NCBI RefSeq assembly: GCF_001618425.1
Contig: NZ_BDCU01000040.1
Span: 1-64,000 of the forward strand
Direction of reading: 5' to 3'
Length of the DNA: 64,000 nucleotides
Source: Nocardia fusca NBRC 14340
GTDB taxonomy: Bacteria > Actinomycetota > Actinomycetes > Mycobacteriales > Mycobacteriaceae
How positions within the stretch are numbered: the first letter of the stretch is position 1; every line of letters starts with the position of its first letter. Below are positions 34,999 to 45,195 of the stretch, in pieces. The position numbers were made by a program, and so were the translations under genes. Below the pieces are notes generated by a model. That model had not been told where the DNA came from. It did not search any database and worked only from the letters and a program-made list of their open reading frames with translations.

Positions 34999-36588
34999 AT
35001 GACTACTGCTGCGAATGCCACCGCCACCATCGACTCCGAGGCTGATAGCGAGACCGGGGTGTCGCCGTTCGCCGAGGCACTGTGGGAGGTCGACTACCTG
35101 CTCGACACCGACCCCGACCGAGCCCGCGGCTACTTCACCTTCGCGCTCACCCTCGCCACCCCGGCCGAACGTCAGTTTCTGGAGCGGACCGCGGACCTGC
35201 TGGCCCGCTCCCCCTGGCCGGTCGCGGCGCGTCAGCTCGGGTGGATGGCCAAAAGCCGACCCCAGCTTCGCGCGATGGTGATCGACTACACCACCGACAC
35301 CGACCCCGGCCTCCACATCCCCAGCATGCCCGAGATCAGTGAAGTTCCGATCGAGACCGCCGAATGGGTGCGCCGCTCCATCCGCGACCAACGCGACCGC
35401 GAACGCCTCACCGCCACACCATCCCCGGCCACCGATGCCGCGCGGCTGCGACCCGAGGCCATCGCCGCCCGCCGCGCCCGCACCCAGACACACGCACCGG
35501 AACCCGAGGCAGTGGTGAGCTTGCGCCACCACGACCGCGACCTGCGTATCGCACGCCGCTACGAGAGCGAGTACGCGACCTACGCCGCACACCGCCTCTA
35601 CGCGATCGACACCGCCGACGAACCCCGCAACACCGAAGCGGTTCCGGATCCGCGCAAACCCGCGCAGGCGGTGTGGTCGCATGTGCAGGCCGAACTGTGG
35701 GACCGCAGCTACATCCGCCACGTCGCCGAAAACTACACCGACCGCGACCGCGAACTCCTCGACCCCGAAACCCCCGCCACCACCCGGGTCCGGTCCGGCC
35801 GCCACACCGCGCTCGACGATCGCGCATCAGCGTTTCTGCGCGAGCACGGCGCCGACACCGGAACGACCGACGAACGCCCGGCCCGGTCGCGGCGGCGCCG
35901 CGGACCCGCACGGCGGCCGCGAATCACTACGGCCGACCAGATGCGATTCGCCGCACGCCGGACCGGGCTCGCGATCCCGAGTGACTACGACATCTTCCTG
36001 CCCTACAGCGAACTCGACGTCCCGAAATCGACGTGGCAGGGCTCCGGCTTGGATTACGACCTCGCCGCGATGGTCCCCTACCTCGGGTGGCCGTGTGTCG
36101 GGTGCTGGATCGACCGGCCCGATAGCGAGCGCCGCTCGGTCCACATGCGCGAGGATCGGCCGGTCAGCGACGACGGGCTCTGCGATGTGTGCCGCGCCGA
36201 CGGCCACCCCGGCATCCCCGCACTCACCACCCCCTGGGGAGTGCGGGACTTCGTCGAATCCCGCTGCGCCCACATCGCCGCCACCCACCCCGCCCAGGCG
36301 CGGGCACTACTGGACCGGGTCCGCGCAGCCGCGGCGAACACCGGCCCGACCTGGCGGCTCATCACGCGCTGGATGGCGATGAACCTCGACGCGCCCGAAC
36401 CGCGCCGGGCGGCGCGACCGGCGACACCGCGTCGGCGGCGGCCTGCCGCGCTCGGGGCCGGGCAGCGAATCGGCCGCTGCGACGCCTGCGCCCGATCCGC
36501 GATCGTGCACTCCGACAACTACTGCACCCAGTGCCGTATCGACCTCGGCGTCGCCACCGGAGGTGAGCCGGGCCGCCGCGCGGCCTGA
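34999..36588 (+). CDS. Hypothetical protein sharing a zinc module with the relaxase
   Basis: 529 residues. N-terminal helical region, a very Arg-rich linker (about 290-315), then a zinc-binding module CVGCWIDR ... DDGLCDVCRADGHPGIP (about 370-405) and a C-terminal CDACARSAI ... CTQC pair. The DDGLCxxCRxxGHPGIP module is also present in the C-terminus of the TraA relaxase at about 42400-42450, followed in both by a Cys-His-Ile segment and a helix. The two proteins may bind the same partner or DNA. Otherwise unrecognised. Confidence 0.7.
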   Translation: MTTAANATATIDSEADSETGVSPFAEALWEVDYLLDTDPDRARGYFTFALTLATPAERQFLERTADLLARSPWPVAARQLGWMAKSRPQLRAMVIDYTTDTDPGLHIPSMPEISEVPIETAEWVRRSIRDQRDRERLTATPSPATDAARLRPEAIAARRARTQTHAPEPEAVVSLRHHDRDLRIARRYESEYATYAAHRLYAIDTADEPRNTEAVPDPRKPAQAVWSHVQAELWDRSYIRHVAENYTDRDRELLDPETPATTRVRSGRHTALDDRASAFLREHGADTGTTDERPARSRRRRGPARRPRITTADQMRFAARRTGLAIPSDYDIFLPYSELDVPKSTWQGSGLDYDLAAMVPYLGWPCVGCWIDRPDSERRSVHMREDRPVSDDGLCDVCRADGHPGIPALTTPWGVRDFVESRCAHIAATHPAQARALLDRVRAAAANTGPTWRLITRWMAMNLDAPEPRRAARPATPRRRRPAALGAGQRIGRCDACARSAIVHSDNYCTQCRIDLGVATGGEPGRRAA

Positions 36589-36680
36589 CCTGTCGTCTCA
36601 CCCCTCCTGTACTCCGGTCCGCCGCGGTGACACCTCCTGCGGCGGACCGGCCGCCACCCTCTCACCGTCAGGAGACCCTG

Positions 36681-37070
36681 TTGCGTCAACGTCTGACTTC
36701 CCTCGCGTCGCGCGTGTTCACGATCGGCCGCCGCCCTCCCGCCGTCGTGGTTCGACAGGTACGGGTGTTCCTCAACCGCAGTCGCGTCGCCTTCTCTGGG
36801 TACCAGCCCGGCGCACCGCTCGTGCTCGCCTACACCTTCACCTTGCCGGCCCCGCGCGCTGTCGACGACCTCGAGGTCCTCGATCGTGTCTTCGCCATGT
36901 TCAACGACCACCCGTTGCACGCCGAGGACCAGCAGCACACTCGCGCCTGGTACGACAGCGGCCTGCGCTCGCTGTCGGTCGGCGACGTCGTCGCCCTCGA
37001 CGACCGCTCATATGGGTGCGCCTCCTTCGGCTGGCACCTCGACACCGCCCTCTGGAGCCCACGCCTCTGA
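36681..37070 (+). CDS. Hypothetical protein
   Basis: 129 residues from a TTG with AGGAG 6 nt upstream; an ATG 54 nt earlier is an alternative. The C-terminal part (SLSVGDVVALDDRSYGCAS) looks like a compact beta-rich domain known to me only as a conserved unknown near actinomycete relaxase genes. Followed by a strong hairpin. Confidence 0.6.
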   Translation: MRQRLTSLASRVFTIGRRPPAVVVRQVRVFLNRSRVAFSGYQPGAPLVLAYTFTLPAPRAVDDLEVLDRVFAMFNDHPLHAEDQQHTRAWYDSGLRSLSVGDVVALDDRSYGCASFGWHLDTALWSPRL

Positions 37071-37097
37071 CGACGCGTCGACGGACCACCGTCCACC

Positions 37098-37138
37098 GGA
37101 GCCACGGATACGGAATCTCACTCCGTATCCGTGGCTCC
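37098..37138 (+). terminator. 17-bp perfect hairpin
   Basis: GGAGCCACGGATACGGA and its exact complement around a 7-nt loop, 28 bp after the preceding gene. Stem strength and position fit a terminator separating that operon from traA. Confidence 0.65.
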
Positions 37139-37140
37139 CC

Positions 37141-37371
37141 ACCCCATACCGCACCACACACCCGCCACTACCCCCTGCCTCACCTCCAACTCATCACCCC
37201 TCCACACCGCATCTCACCCCCAAATCGCCTCCTCCACCCCCTTCTCACCAGGCAGACCTCTTTCATCTAGGGTAACGATTCGATAACGACCAGGGGTTTC
37301 GGTGGATTTGCCACAAAATAGGCAAATCCGGGCTCTGGAATTCGTTGCGGGAATGGGTGCTTCATGGGGGT
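37141..37371 (+). promoter_or_regulatory. Candidate oriT / traA control region
   Basis: 37141-37255 is strongly strand-biased: almost no G on this strand, long C/A/T runs. After it come TAACGA direct repeats (37273-37278 and 37284-37289) and a 9-bp inverted repeat GGATTTGCC/GGCAAATCC (37304-37312 and 37321-37329), 43 bp before the traA ATG. Strand-biased tracts and short inverted repeats next to a relaxase gene are typical of transfer origins. The nic site cannot be placed by eye. Confidence 0.45.
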
Positions 37372-40300
37372 ATGACCGCGACGATTCATAAAGTCGTGGC
37401 AGGCAATGGCTATGAGTATTACCTGCGCAAGGTAGCCGCGAACGACACCGACTCCCGCGGCCGCTCCAGCCTGGCCGATTACTACTCCGCCGTAGGCGAA
37501 TCCCCCGGCCACTGGCACGGTACCGGATTGGCCGCACTCGACCTCACCGCGGGTGCTGAAGTCACCGAAGATCAGATGAAGTCCCTGTTCGGGTTGGGTC
37601 GGCATCCGAACGCCACAGCCATGGAAGCCGCGGTCTATGACGAGCAGATCAGGCTCGGCGCGAAACACAAAGACGCGGTCCGCGCCGCCGACAAAGCCAC
37701 CCGTTTAGGTAATCCGTTCCGGGTCTATTCCGAGAATTCCGCGTTCCGGAAACGGTGCGCGAAAGCTTTCCAGGAATACAATTCCGAACACGGATTGGAC
37801 CCACACGAGGCGATTCCCGAATCCGAAAATATCCGGATCCGCACCCATGTCGCGTTCGATATGTTCACTGACGAGTACGGGCGCGCACCCCTGCATGCAC
37901 GCGAGCTGTCGGGGTGGGTGGCCAAGGCCTCGCGCCCGAAGACGGCGGCGGTCGCTGGATTCGACATCACGTTCTCTCCGGTCAAGAGCGTGTCGGTGCT
38001 GTGGGCGTTGACACCGAAGGCGGTGTCGGAGAAGGTTGAGGACGCGCATCGGCGGGCGATCACTGACGCCCTGACATGGCTGGAACGACATGCCGTGGGC
38101 ACCCGGTTGGGCCGCAACGGGATCCGTCACGTCGATGTCGACGGCATCGTGGCGGCCTGGTTCGACCACCGCGACAGCAGAGCCGGGGACCCGGACCTGC
38201 ACACCCACGTCCTGATCGCCAACCGGGTCCGCACCCTGGACGGACGCTGGCGAACCCTCTACGGCGCCGATATCTACCGGGCGCTGGTCACGGTTTCCGA
38301 GATCTACAACACCCGCCTGGAACATCACCTCGAACATCTCGTCGGGGTCCAGTTCGCCACCCGCCCCGATACCGCTGCCGACAAGCGCCCGATCCGCGAA
38401 ATCATCGGCATCCCCGTCCAGGTCATCCACTCGTGGTCACGCCGCGACGCCGACATCACCCGTCGGCTAGAAGAACTCTCAGCCATGTTCCAGCGTGAGC
38501 TCGGGCGTGAGCCCACGCCTGGTGAGGTGTATGACCTGGCCGAACGCGCCACTCTCGAAACCCGGCCCACCAAGCACCTGCGTCGTTCTTTGGCCGAGCA
38601 GCGCCGCACCTGGCGCGCCCAAGCCGTGCAGATTCTCGGCAGCCGCGAAGCAGTCGCGGAAATCGTCACCGTCGCTCTGCATCCTCTTCGCACACCGCGG
38701 ATATCGGCCACGACCGAGTGGATTTCCCGTACTGCCGACCGGGTGTTGGAGGTGGTGTCGGCGCAGCGGTCGACCTGGCGCAACACCAATATCCGGGCGG
38801 AGACAGAGCGGCAGCTCCGCGGACGCATAGAGCCCGAGGAGTGGGAGTGGGCCGCCGAAGCGGTCGCCGCCGAGGCGCTCTCGCCCGCGCGGTCGGTGCA
38901 GCGTGGCGATCCCGATACCGCCGACGAACCCGAACTGGCCTCGGTGCCGGTGGCGTTTCAACGCCGCGACGGTCGCAGTGTCTACGCCGACTCCGCGCAC
39001 CGGCTCTACACCTCGGCGGCGGTGTTGTCGGTGGAGCAGCAGCTCATCGGCCTCGCAGTTCAGCCAGGCGGACGGCAACTCGCACCAGACCACATCGCCA
39101 CCGCGGTGCGCGAATTCAACACCGCGCACCCGGACCGGCCTCTCAACGCGGGCCAGGCCGCGGTCATCGAAGGCTTCGCCACCTCCGGTTTGCGGGTCCA
39201 CGCCGCCAACGCCCCCGCCGGATCGGGGAAAACGACCGCGATGCGCGTGCTCACCACCGCATGGCACAACAACAACGGCACCGTCCTCGGACTAGCTCCC
39301 ACCGCCTCCGCAGCGGCCGAACTCGGTGAGGCGATCGGCGCCCGGGTGGAGACCGTCGACAAGGTCCTGCACGTCCTCAACCAACACCAACCCGGCGTCG
39401 ACAACGCCGTGCGAGCCGCCGAGAGACCGCCTGTGTTGCCGCAGTGGATCCTCGATATCGACGCCGGCACGCTCGTGATCGTCGACGAGCACGTCAAGGT
39501 CGGCAATCTGAAACGGCTGCGCCTGCTGCAATTCCTCTCCGATCGCGGCGCGACCATCCGCTGTATCGGCGACGACCGGCAGCTGCCGGCGATCGAAGCC
39601 GGCGGCGCGGACATCGACATGCACAACGCCGCGCCGGAGAACACCCTCACTCTGACCCATGTGGTGCGGTTCGCCTCAGCCGGGGAAGCCACCGGCAGCG
39701 TGCAACTGCGCGACGGGGATCCGAGCGCGTTGGCTTGGTATCTCGACCACGGTCGCATCCACGGCGGACACACGGGGTCGACCCATGACGATGCCTACAC
39801 CGCCTGGATCGACGACCACCTCAACGGCCGCGACACCATCATGCTCGCCGCTACCCACGACACCGTGACTGCGCTCAACGCGCGCGCCCGCGTCGATCGC
39901 CTCACCCGAGACGGCAGTGAAACCGGCGCGGAAGTGGCGCTGACCGACGAGCTGCGCGCCTCGGTCGGGGACACGATCCGCACCCGCCGCAACGATTCGA
40001 CGCTACGACTCGGCACCCGCGACTGGGTGCGCAACGGCTACACCTGGACCGTCACCGCCGTTCACGACGACGGAAGTATCACCGCCCAACACCTGCGCTC
40101 GGGCACACAACTGGGCGACAGTGTGCGGCTTCCCGCCGATTATGTGGCCGAGAATGTGCGTCTCGGGTACGCGGCGACGATCGATTCCGCGCAGGGAATC
40201 ACCACCGACACCTGTCATATCGCGCTCACCGGAGGCGAAACCCGTCAACAGTTCTATGTCGCGATGACCCGCGGCCGGCACGCCAATCACGCATATGTCC

Positions 40301-42978
40301 CGACCGCGCTGGACGGCAGCGAGGGCTCTTTCTGGACCGAACCCGCCATCTACCCGCGCACCGCCGTGGAAGTCCTCCTCCACATTCTCGACCACGACGG
40401 AGCACAGAAGTCTGCGCACACCGCGCTCCGTGACGCTCTCGATCCACATCGCCGGATCGGGCGCGCACTCGATATCTACCTCGATCAAGTGGGCCTGGCC
40501 GCCGAAGACGCACTCGGTGCCGACGAGCTCCAACGCCTCGACGACACAGCCGAAATGGTTCGTGCCCATCTGACCGACAGCCCCGCCTACCCGGTTCTGC
40601 GCCAGCACCTCGCGCTCATCGCACTCTCCGGCCACGACCCCATCGACGCACTAACGACGGCTGCGGCCGAACGCGAACTCGACACCGCCATCGACCCCGC
40701 CGCCGTACTCGACTGGCGCCTGGACCCCACCGGCGCGCACTCCCTCCCGGCCGGGCCGCTCCCCTGGGCACACGGACTACCCGCCGGCCTCGACAACCAT
40801 CCTCTCGCCACACAGTTGCGGGCACGCGAACGCATCGTTGCCGACCTCGCCGACCAGATCCGCACCACCACCCAAACGTGGACTCCAGCCACCGCCCCGC
40901 ACTGGGCACGCCCTCTGATCGGCATCAACCAGGACCTGATCGCCGATCTGGCCGTGTGGCGCGCAAGCCTCCACATCAAAGACCGCGAACCGCACCCGAC
41001 CGGACCCCGCCGCTACAGCAATATCGAACGCGAACACCAAGAAACCCTCGACGCCCGCCTCACCGCGTGTCTCGGTGACCGCCACCTACCCACCAATCTG
41101 TGGTCCCCACTCGCCCACGAACTCGAACCGCGGATCACCCGCGACCCCTACTGGCCCGTCATCGCCGACAAGATCGACGTCGCTCACCGCGCCGGAATCG
41201 ACATCACCACCCTGCTCACCGATGCCGCCGCCACACGTCCACTTCCCGATGAAATGCCCGCCGCCGCCCTGTGGTCCCGGCTCGAACTCGAACCTTCCGC
41301 CCTCGACAACACACTCACCGCCGGACACTTGCGGCCAGGTTGGCTATCCGACCTCCACGCAGTTCTCGGTCACTACACCGCCGACCGGGTCACCGAAGAC
41401 CCGGCGTGGCCCCGGCTCGTCGCCTCCGTCGACCGCGCCACCGGCACCGCCTGGTCAGCACGCGATCTGCTGGCCACCGCTTATGAGCTGCTCACCAGCG
41501 CCCAACCCGATGAGGCCCCCGGACTACGGCCCGACCAGCTCGCTGCCGCCCTGGCGTGGCGTATCGACGCACTGCTGCGCCATCTCCCCACCCTCACCAC
41601 ACCACCGCACACCACCGAAACCCAGCCGGAACCCACCAGCAGTACCGCATCCACCAGCCCCGAACACGATCAGGAACCACGCATGAAACCCGAGCCACAA
41701 CCGCACCCGGCCTCCACATCAGCGACAGATCCCGCGAACCGAACCCACACCTCGGCTCTCCCCGACACGATCACCGCAGTGGCGCAGATGTTCGCCGCCG
41801 GCCGCGTCGAGGACGCCACTGCGGCCTTCCAACGCCTTTCACGCAGCGCGACCGCCGACCAGAAGTGGATCATCGCCGCTGTCGCCGACACCCTGTACCG
41901 CAACGCCTACCCGGTCGCGCGGGCCCGCCTGGAGTGGGCCGCCACCCGGTACCCGGACCAGGCCGCACTCATCCGCGCATGCACTCCGACAGCGGACCCT
42001 CGCACCTATCAACCCGATACCGATAGCCGACCAAGCACTTTCCGCCGCGACCGTGCGGCGCGCGATCACGAACCCGCAACACCCAGGCAACGAAGCGAAC
42101 CTCTGCCAGCCGACGAACAGGCAGGCCGCGACCTGGTCCAGAACTACCTCGACAACCGCGACGACTCTCCCTTCGAGCTGCCCGATCGCACCGCCCTCGC
42201 CGATCCACCCGCCCGTGTGCCCACCCGCGACACCCTGCATCCTCGTTCTCACCGCCGCGATGAAGCCCCCGACCCGACCCCTGATGCCTACGTACTCGAC
42301 TTCGACCTCGCTGCCGTGCCCGATACCCGCAGGTTCGGGTGTGTGTCCTGCGGGATCGAACGCGCCCCGGCCGAAACCCTCCCTACCCCACCACGGCGCA
42401 GCGACGACGGACTGTGCGAGGACTGCCGCGACACCGGCCACCCTGGCATCCCCGACCACGACCCCGCCGACCACATCCACACCCGGTGCACCTATATCAC
42501 CGAAAACCACACGCCAGTTGCCGCCCGCGCGATGCTGCGCCGCGACTGGTACGGCTCCTTCGTCCACCGCGCCGCCATTGAGGACTGGGTCGCTGCACAC
42601 CCATTCCCCGAACCAGATACCAACCCATCCGCCCAACCCGCCCCGGACAATCCACTACTAGTGCTCTCCGATGCACAGCTCGACCAGCACATCGACCAGC
42701 TCGAGCTACGTCTTGCCCTCGTTGACACCGAGACCGCGATGTATCACCCCGGGGACCAGCCGACCGACGAACTCGATACCGAGATCACCAACCGAATCGA
42801 CGATATCCAGCATGAGCTCACCGCGTACCGCGGCGAACAGGAGCGCCGGAGCGCTCTAACTCCGGAGCAGCACAGATACGAACGCAGTATCCGCGCTGTC
42901 ACCAACGTCGAGGACGCGGAGCCGGAGAGCTTCGCCGAGCCGAGCTTCTACGAGCCCGATCTCGATCCCTGTCTGTAG
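37372..42978 (+). CDS. traA: TraA-like MobF relaxase-helicase
   Basis: 1868 residues. N-terminal TrwC/TraI relaxase: Tyr cluster at 14-17 (YEYYLRK), the SPVKSVSVLW strand and the metal-binding GDPDLHTHVLIANRV near 270-285. Middle RecD-like helicase: Walker A PAGSGKTT at about 614-621, LVIVDEHVKVGN in the Walker B position, then DSAQG and YVAMTRGRHANH near 940-980. The C-terminal 850 residues are an extension with a zinc module (CVSCGIER ... DDGLCEDC). It would nick oriT and unwind the strand for conjugation. No TraB/TcpC-like or type IV secretion gene is visible, so the element is probably mobilisable or the rest lies outside. MTATIHKV is the usual start; TTG 37345 and GTG 37357 are alternatives. 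Confidence 0.92.
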   Translation: MTATIHKVVAGNGYEYYLRKVAANDTDSRGRSSLADYYSAVGESPGHWHGTGLAALDLTAGAEVTEDQMKSLFGLGRHPNATAMEAAVYDEQIRLGAKHKDAVRAADKATRLGNPFRVYSENSAFRKRCAKAFQEYNSEHGLDPHEAIPESENIRIRTHVAFDMFTDEYGRAPLHARELSGWVAKASRPKTAAVAGFDITFSPVKSVSVLWALTPKAVSEKVEDAHRRAITDALTWLERHAVGTRLGRNGIRHVDVDGIVAAWFDHRDSRAGDPDLHTHVLIANRVRTLDGRWRTLYGADIYRALVTVSEIYNTRLEHHLEHLVGVQFATRPDTAADKRPIREIIGIPVQVIHSWSRRDADITRRLEELSAMFQRELGREPTPGEVYDLAERATLETRPTKHLRRSLAEQRRTWRAQAVQILGSREAVAEIVTVALHPLRTPRISATTEWISRTADRVLEVVSAQRSTWRNTNIRAETERQLRGRIEPEEWEWAAEAVAAEALSPARSVQRGDPDTADEPELASVPVAFQRRDGRSVYADSAHRLYTSAAVLSVEQQLIGLAVQPGGRQLAPDHIATAVREFNTAHPDRPLNAGQAAVIEGFATSGLRVHAANAPAGSGKTTAMRVLTTAWHNNNGTVLGLAPTASAAAELGEAIGARVETVDKVLHVLNQHQPGVDNAVRAAERPPVLPQWILDIDAGTLVIVDEHVKVGNLKRLRLLQFLSDRGATIRCIGDDRQLPAIEAGGADIDMHNAAPENTLTLTHVVRFASAGEATGSVQLRDGDPSALAWYLDHGRIHGGHTGSTHDDAYTAWIDDHLNGRDTIMLAATHDTVTALNARARVDRLTRDGSETGAEVALTDELRASVGDTIRTRRNDSTLRLGTRDWVRNGYTWTVTAVHDDGSITAQHLRSGTQLGDSVRLPADYVAENVRLGYAATIDSAQGITTDTCHIALTGGETRQQFYVAMTRGRHANHAYVPTALDGSEGSFWTEPAIYPRTAVEVLLHILDHDGAQKSAHTALRDALDPHRRIGRALDIYLDQVGLAAEDALGADELQRLDDTAEMVRAHLTDSPAYPVLRQHLALIALSGHDPIDALTTAAAERELDTAIDPAAVLDWRLDPTGAHSLPAGPLPWAHGLPAGLDNHPLATQLRARERIVADLADQIRTTTQTWTPATAPHWARPLIGINQDLIADLAVWRASLHIKDREPHPTGPRRYSNIEREHQETLDARLTACLGDRHLPTNLWSPLAHELEPRITRDPYWPVIADKIDVAHRAGIDITTLLTDAAATRPLPDEMPAAALWSRLELEPSALDNTLTAGHLRPGWLSDLHAVLGHYTADRVTEDPAWPRLVASVDRATGTAWSARDLLATAYELLTSAQPDEAPGLRPDQLAAALAWRIDALLRHLPTLTTPPHTTETQPEPTSSTASTSPEHDQEPRMKPEPQPHPASTSATDPANRTHTSALPDTITAVAQMFAAGRVEDATAAFQRLSRSATADQKWIIAAVADTLYRNAYPVARARLEWAATRYPDQAALIRACTPTADPRTYQPDTDSRPSTFRRDRAARDHEPATPRQRSEPLPADEQAGRDLVQNYLDNRDDSPFELPDRTALADPPARVPTRDTLHPRSHRRDEAPDPTPDAYVLDFDLAAVPDTRRFGCVSCGIERAPAETLPTPPRRSDDGLCEDCRDTGHPGIPDHDPADHIHTRCTYITENHTPVAARAMLRRDWYGSFVHRAAIEDWVAAHPFPEPDTNPSAQPAPDNPLLVLSDAQLDQHIDQLELRLALVDTETAMYHPGDQPTDELDTEITNRIDDIQHELTAYRGEQERRSALTPEQHRYERSIRAVTNVEDAEPESFAEPSFYEPDLDPCL

Positions 42979-43176
42979 CAGCACCGAAGCTGGTCGACCC
43001 CACTCGAATAGAGACACGGCCTGCGAAGACTGGACCTGCTACCGGATCCGAGACCAGATCGGGCGCGACCCGCCGCCCATTCCTATCCATATAGTCCCGG
43101 GAATCACCCGGTGACTGCTGTCGATACCGGATCCCCGCGCACATGTCTCGCGGCTCGCCGCCTGGCTGTCTGGTCG

Positions 43177-43389
43177 CTACGGATTCCCGGAACCGCTGTA
43201 CCAGCGGAGCGCCGCGTAACCCGCCGCGGTACAGGCCACGAGGACGGCGATAGCGATCACCACGCCCGCCAGATCCAGATCAAGCCGGAACTCGTCTCTG
43301 GCCGCCATCGACAGATGGGTGGCCATCCACGGGATCCCGACACAAGCCGCGGCCAGAAGGAGATCGGCCAGGCGCGTGCGCTCGGTCAT
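43177..43389 (-). CDS. Small membrane protein
   Basis: 70 residues from an ATG with GGGAAGGAG upstream. Two hydrophobic helices (LADLLLAAACVGIPWMA and AGVVIAIAVLVACTAAGYAA) separated by a charged loop. No family recognised. Confidence 0.5.
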   Translation of the reverse strand: MTERTRLADLLLAAACVGIPWMATHLSMAARDEFRLDLDLAGVVIAIAVLVACTAAGYAALRWYSGSGNP

Positions 43390-43483
43390 GCAGGCCACTC
43401 CTTCCCGGGGTTCATCCGCTATCGATCGCGACCGCACCGGCGGTTCCTCGGCGCTGGCCGGTTCAGCGTAGCGGCTACGGTCG

Positions 43484-44259
43484 GTGCTCGTGAGCTTCAG
43501 TGCGACTCCGGTTTCCCGGGTGATCAGCGTGGTGACCGCCGCCTACCGTGTCGACGCGCAGCATATGGCCGAGGCTTACCGGTCTCTGTGCACGCAGACC
43601 CTCCCGGCGGGTTGGGAGTGGGAGTGGGCTGTTCAATCCGACGGCACCGATCACAACGAGCTACCGTTACCGGCCGAGGCGCGACAGGATCGCCGTGTTC
43701 GGCCCGGTAGCCAGCCTCGTGGTGGGCCGGCGGTCGCGCGCACCACGGCGTTGGCCCGCTACCGTGGCGAGTTCGTGCGGGTCCTCGATGCCGACGACCA
43801 GCTGCCCGGCACTGCACTCGCGGACGCGATCGCGATGCTGTCGGCGGATCCGTCGGTGGGCTGGACCGCCAGCGCGGTGCTGGACCTCGCCCCGGATGGC
43901 ACGCTCACCGGCTGGCACGACAACCGCGACCAGGGCCTCCTCCCGCGCGGAACCACAATCACCGCGTGGGCTGCCGACTCTTGCGCACTCCGGATTCACC
44001 CCGCCACCCTCACCGTCCGGCGGCGTTTACTCATCGCCCTGGGCGGCTGGATGGCACTACGGCCAGCGAGGACATGGGACTACCTGCGGGACTGGACAGC
44101 CTGGCCAACGGATATTTCCTCGCCCGCCCGGGGCTCGTACGACGCTCACACCCCGGGCAAATGACCCGCGCGCCCGGATTCGACGCGCGGGTCACCGCCC
44201 TACGCGGGTTGATCGCCGAACGTGCCACCGTCCTGCACGAACTGTTTCCTGACCCCTGA
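43484..44259 (+). pseudogene. Family 2-like glycosyltransferase, frameshifted
   Basis: Reads RVISVVTAAYRVDA, RYRGEFVRVLDADDQLPG (the D-x-D region) and WTASAVLDLAPDGTLTG, typical of a small actinomycete GT-A glycosyltransferase. At about 44055, just after ALGGWMAL, the frame moves; the expected continuation (ASEDMGLPAGLDSLANGYF ...) is in another frame and ends at 44259. A single-base indel would restore one protein of about 258 residues. Could be a real inactivation or a sequencing error. Confidence 0.6.
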
Positions 44260-44292
44260 CCTGGACCGCTCAGGACACGCGGGCGCCCCGAG

Positions 44293-45195
44293 TCAAGCGG
44301 GTGCGTCCCAGGAACGTTTGTCTCGGACATAGAGCGCCGAGCCGCCGGTGCGGGGATGGCCTTTGCGGATCTGGAACAGTCGCGTGGCCTTGATCAGCCG
44401 GGTCAACCCGCTGTAGCCGTAGGTTTCACACCAGAAATCGGGGGCCAATCGTCGGATCGCGGAACCGATTTCCGGCAACGCCGCCCACCCGTCGGTGTCG
44501 GGGCAGTCGGCGATCGCGCGGCGCAGAAGGTCGATCAGGTCACGGTCGCTGCGGAGTTCGTCGGTGCGCCACTCGTGCGCGTCGGCCGCGGCTGCGTCGC
44601 GTTTCATCTGTTTCGGGGAGGAGACGACGGTGCTCAGTTTCCCGTCCCAGCAGTCACAGATCTGGGAGGACATGGCCACTCCTACTGCCAGCGCTTTGCG
44701 GTCCCGGGGATCGCGTGCGTGCGGGATACCGGCAGAGAGGCCGAAGTTGAGTGTGAGCCCGAGTTTCGGGATCAGGTCGATGACCATCTGTGACCCGAAT
44801 ACTTCTATCGCTGTCTCGGCGAGATCGTCGGGCAGAAACCGGATGTCGTAGGGCACGGGAATCCGGCTCGAGACGTCGGCACGGGTGGCCCAGCCTGTGA
44901 CCTGTTCCGGGTTGCGGTCGGTCGGCGGCAACGACGGCGCCTTCTCCAGATACTGCACCGCCACTGCCGAGGCGGTGTGGTTGTGGTTGCGGGCGAAGGT
45001 GTACCAGTCGGGCATCGTTTCCAGGTCGGGCCAGTGCTCGACCAGCAAGATCGTCGCGGTCGTGAGCATCGTGAACCCGTTCCATCCCGACAGCAGCACC
45101 GCGGCGGTGTCGGTGACGGGTGCCCGGTAGATCTCGGCGATGGTGCGATACAGAAGTGAAACGACAGTGGGTTCGGCGGATTCGGTGTCGGCCAC
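44293..45195 (-). CDS. LOTUS/OST-HTH-like winged-helix protein
   Basis: 300 residues from a GTG with AAGGAG 6 nt upstream. The C-terminal 75 residues (GWAALPEIGSAIRRLAPDFW ... GYSGLTRLIKAT ... FQIRK) match the OST-HTH/LOTUS fold, which binds RNA or G-quadruplexes and in bacteria often accompanies NYN RNases. The N-terminal 220 residues lack NYN motifs and are not recognised. It is divergent from the Avs-like gene, across a 500-bp gap. Confidence 0.6.
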   Translation of the reverse strand: MADTESAEPTVVSLLYRTIAEIYRAPVTDTAAVLLSGWNGFTMLTTATILLVEHWPDLETMPDWYTFARNHNHTASAVAVQYLEKAPSLPPTDRNPEQVTGWATRADVSSRIPVPYDIRFLPDDLAETAIEVFGSQMVIDLIPKLGLTLNFGLSAGIPHARDPRDRKALAVGVAMSSQICDCWDGKLSTVVSSPKQMKRDAAAADAHEWRTDELRSDRDLIDLLRRAIADCPDTDGWAALPEIGSAIRRLAPDFWCETYGYSGLTRLIKATRLFQIRKGHPRTGGSALYVRDKRSWDAPA

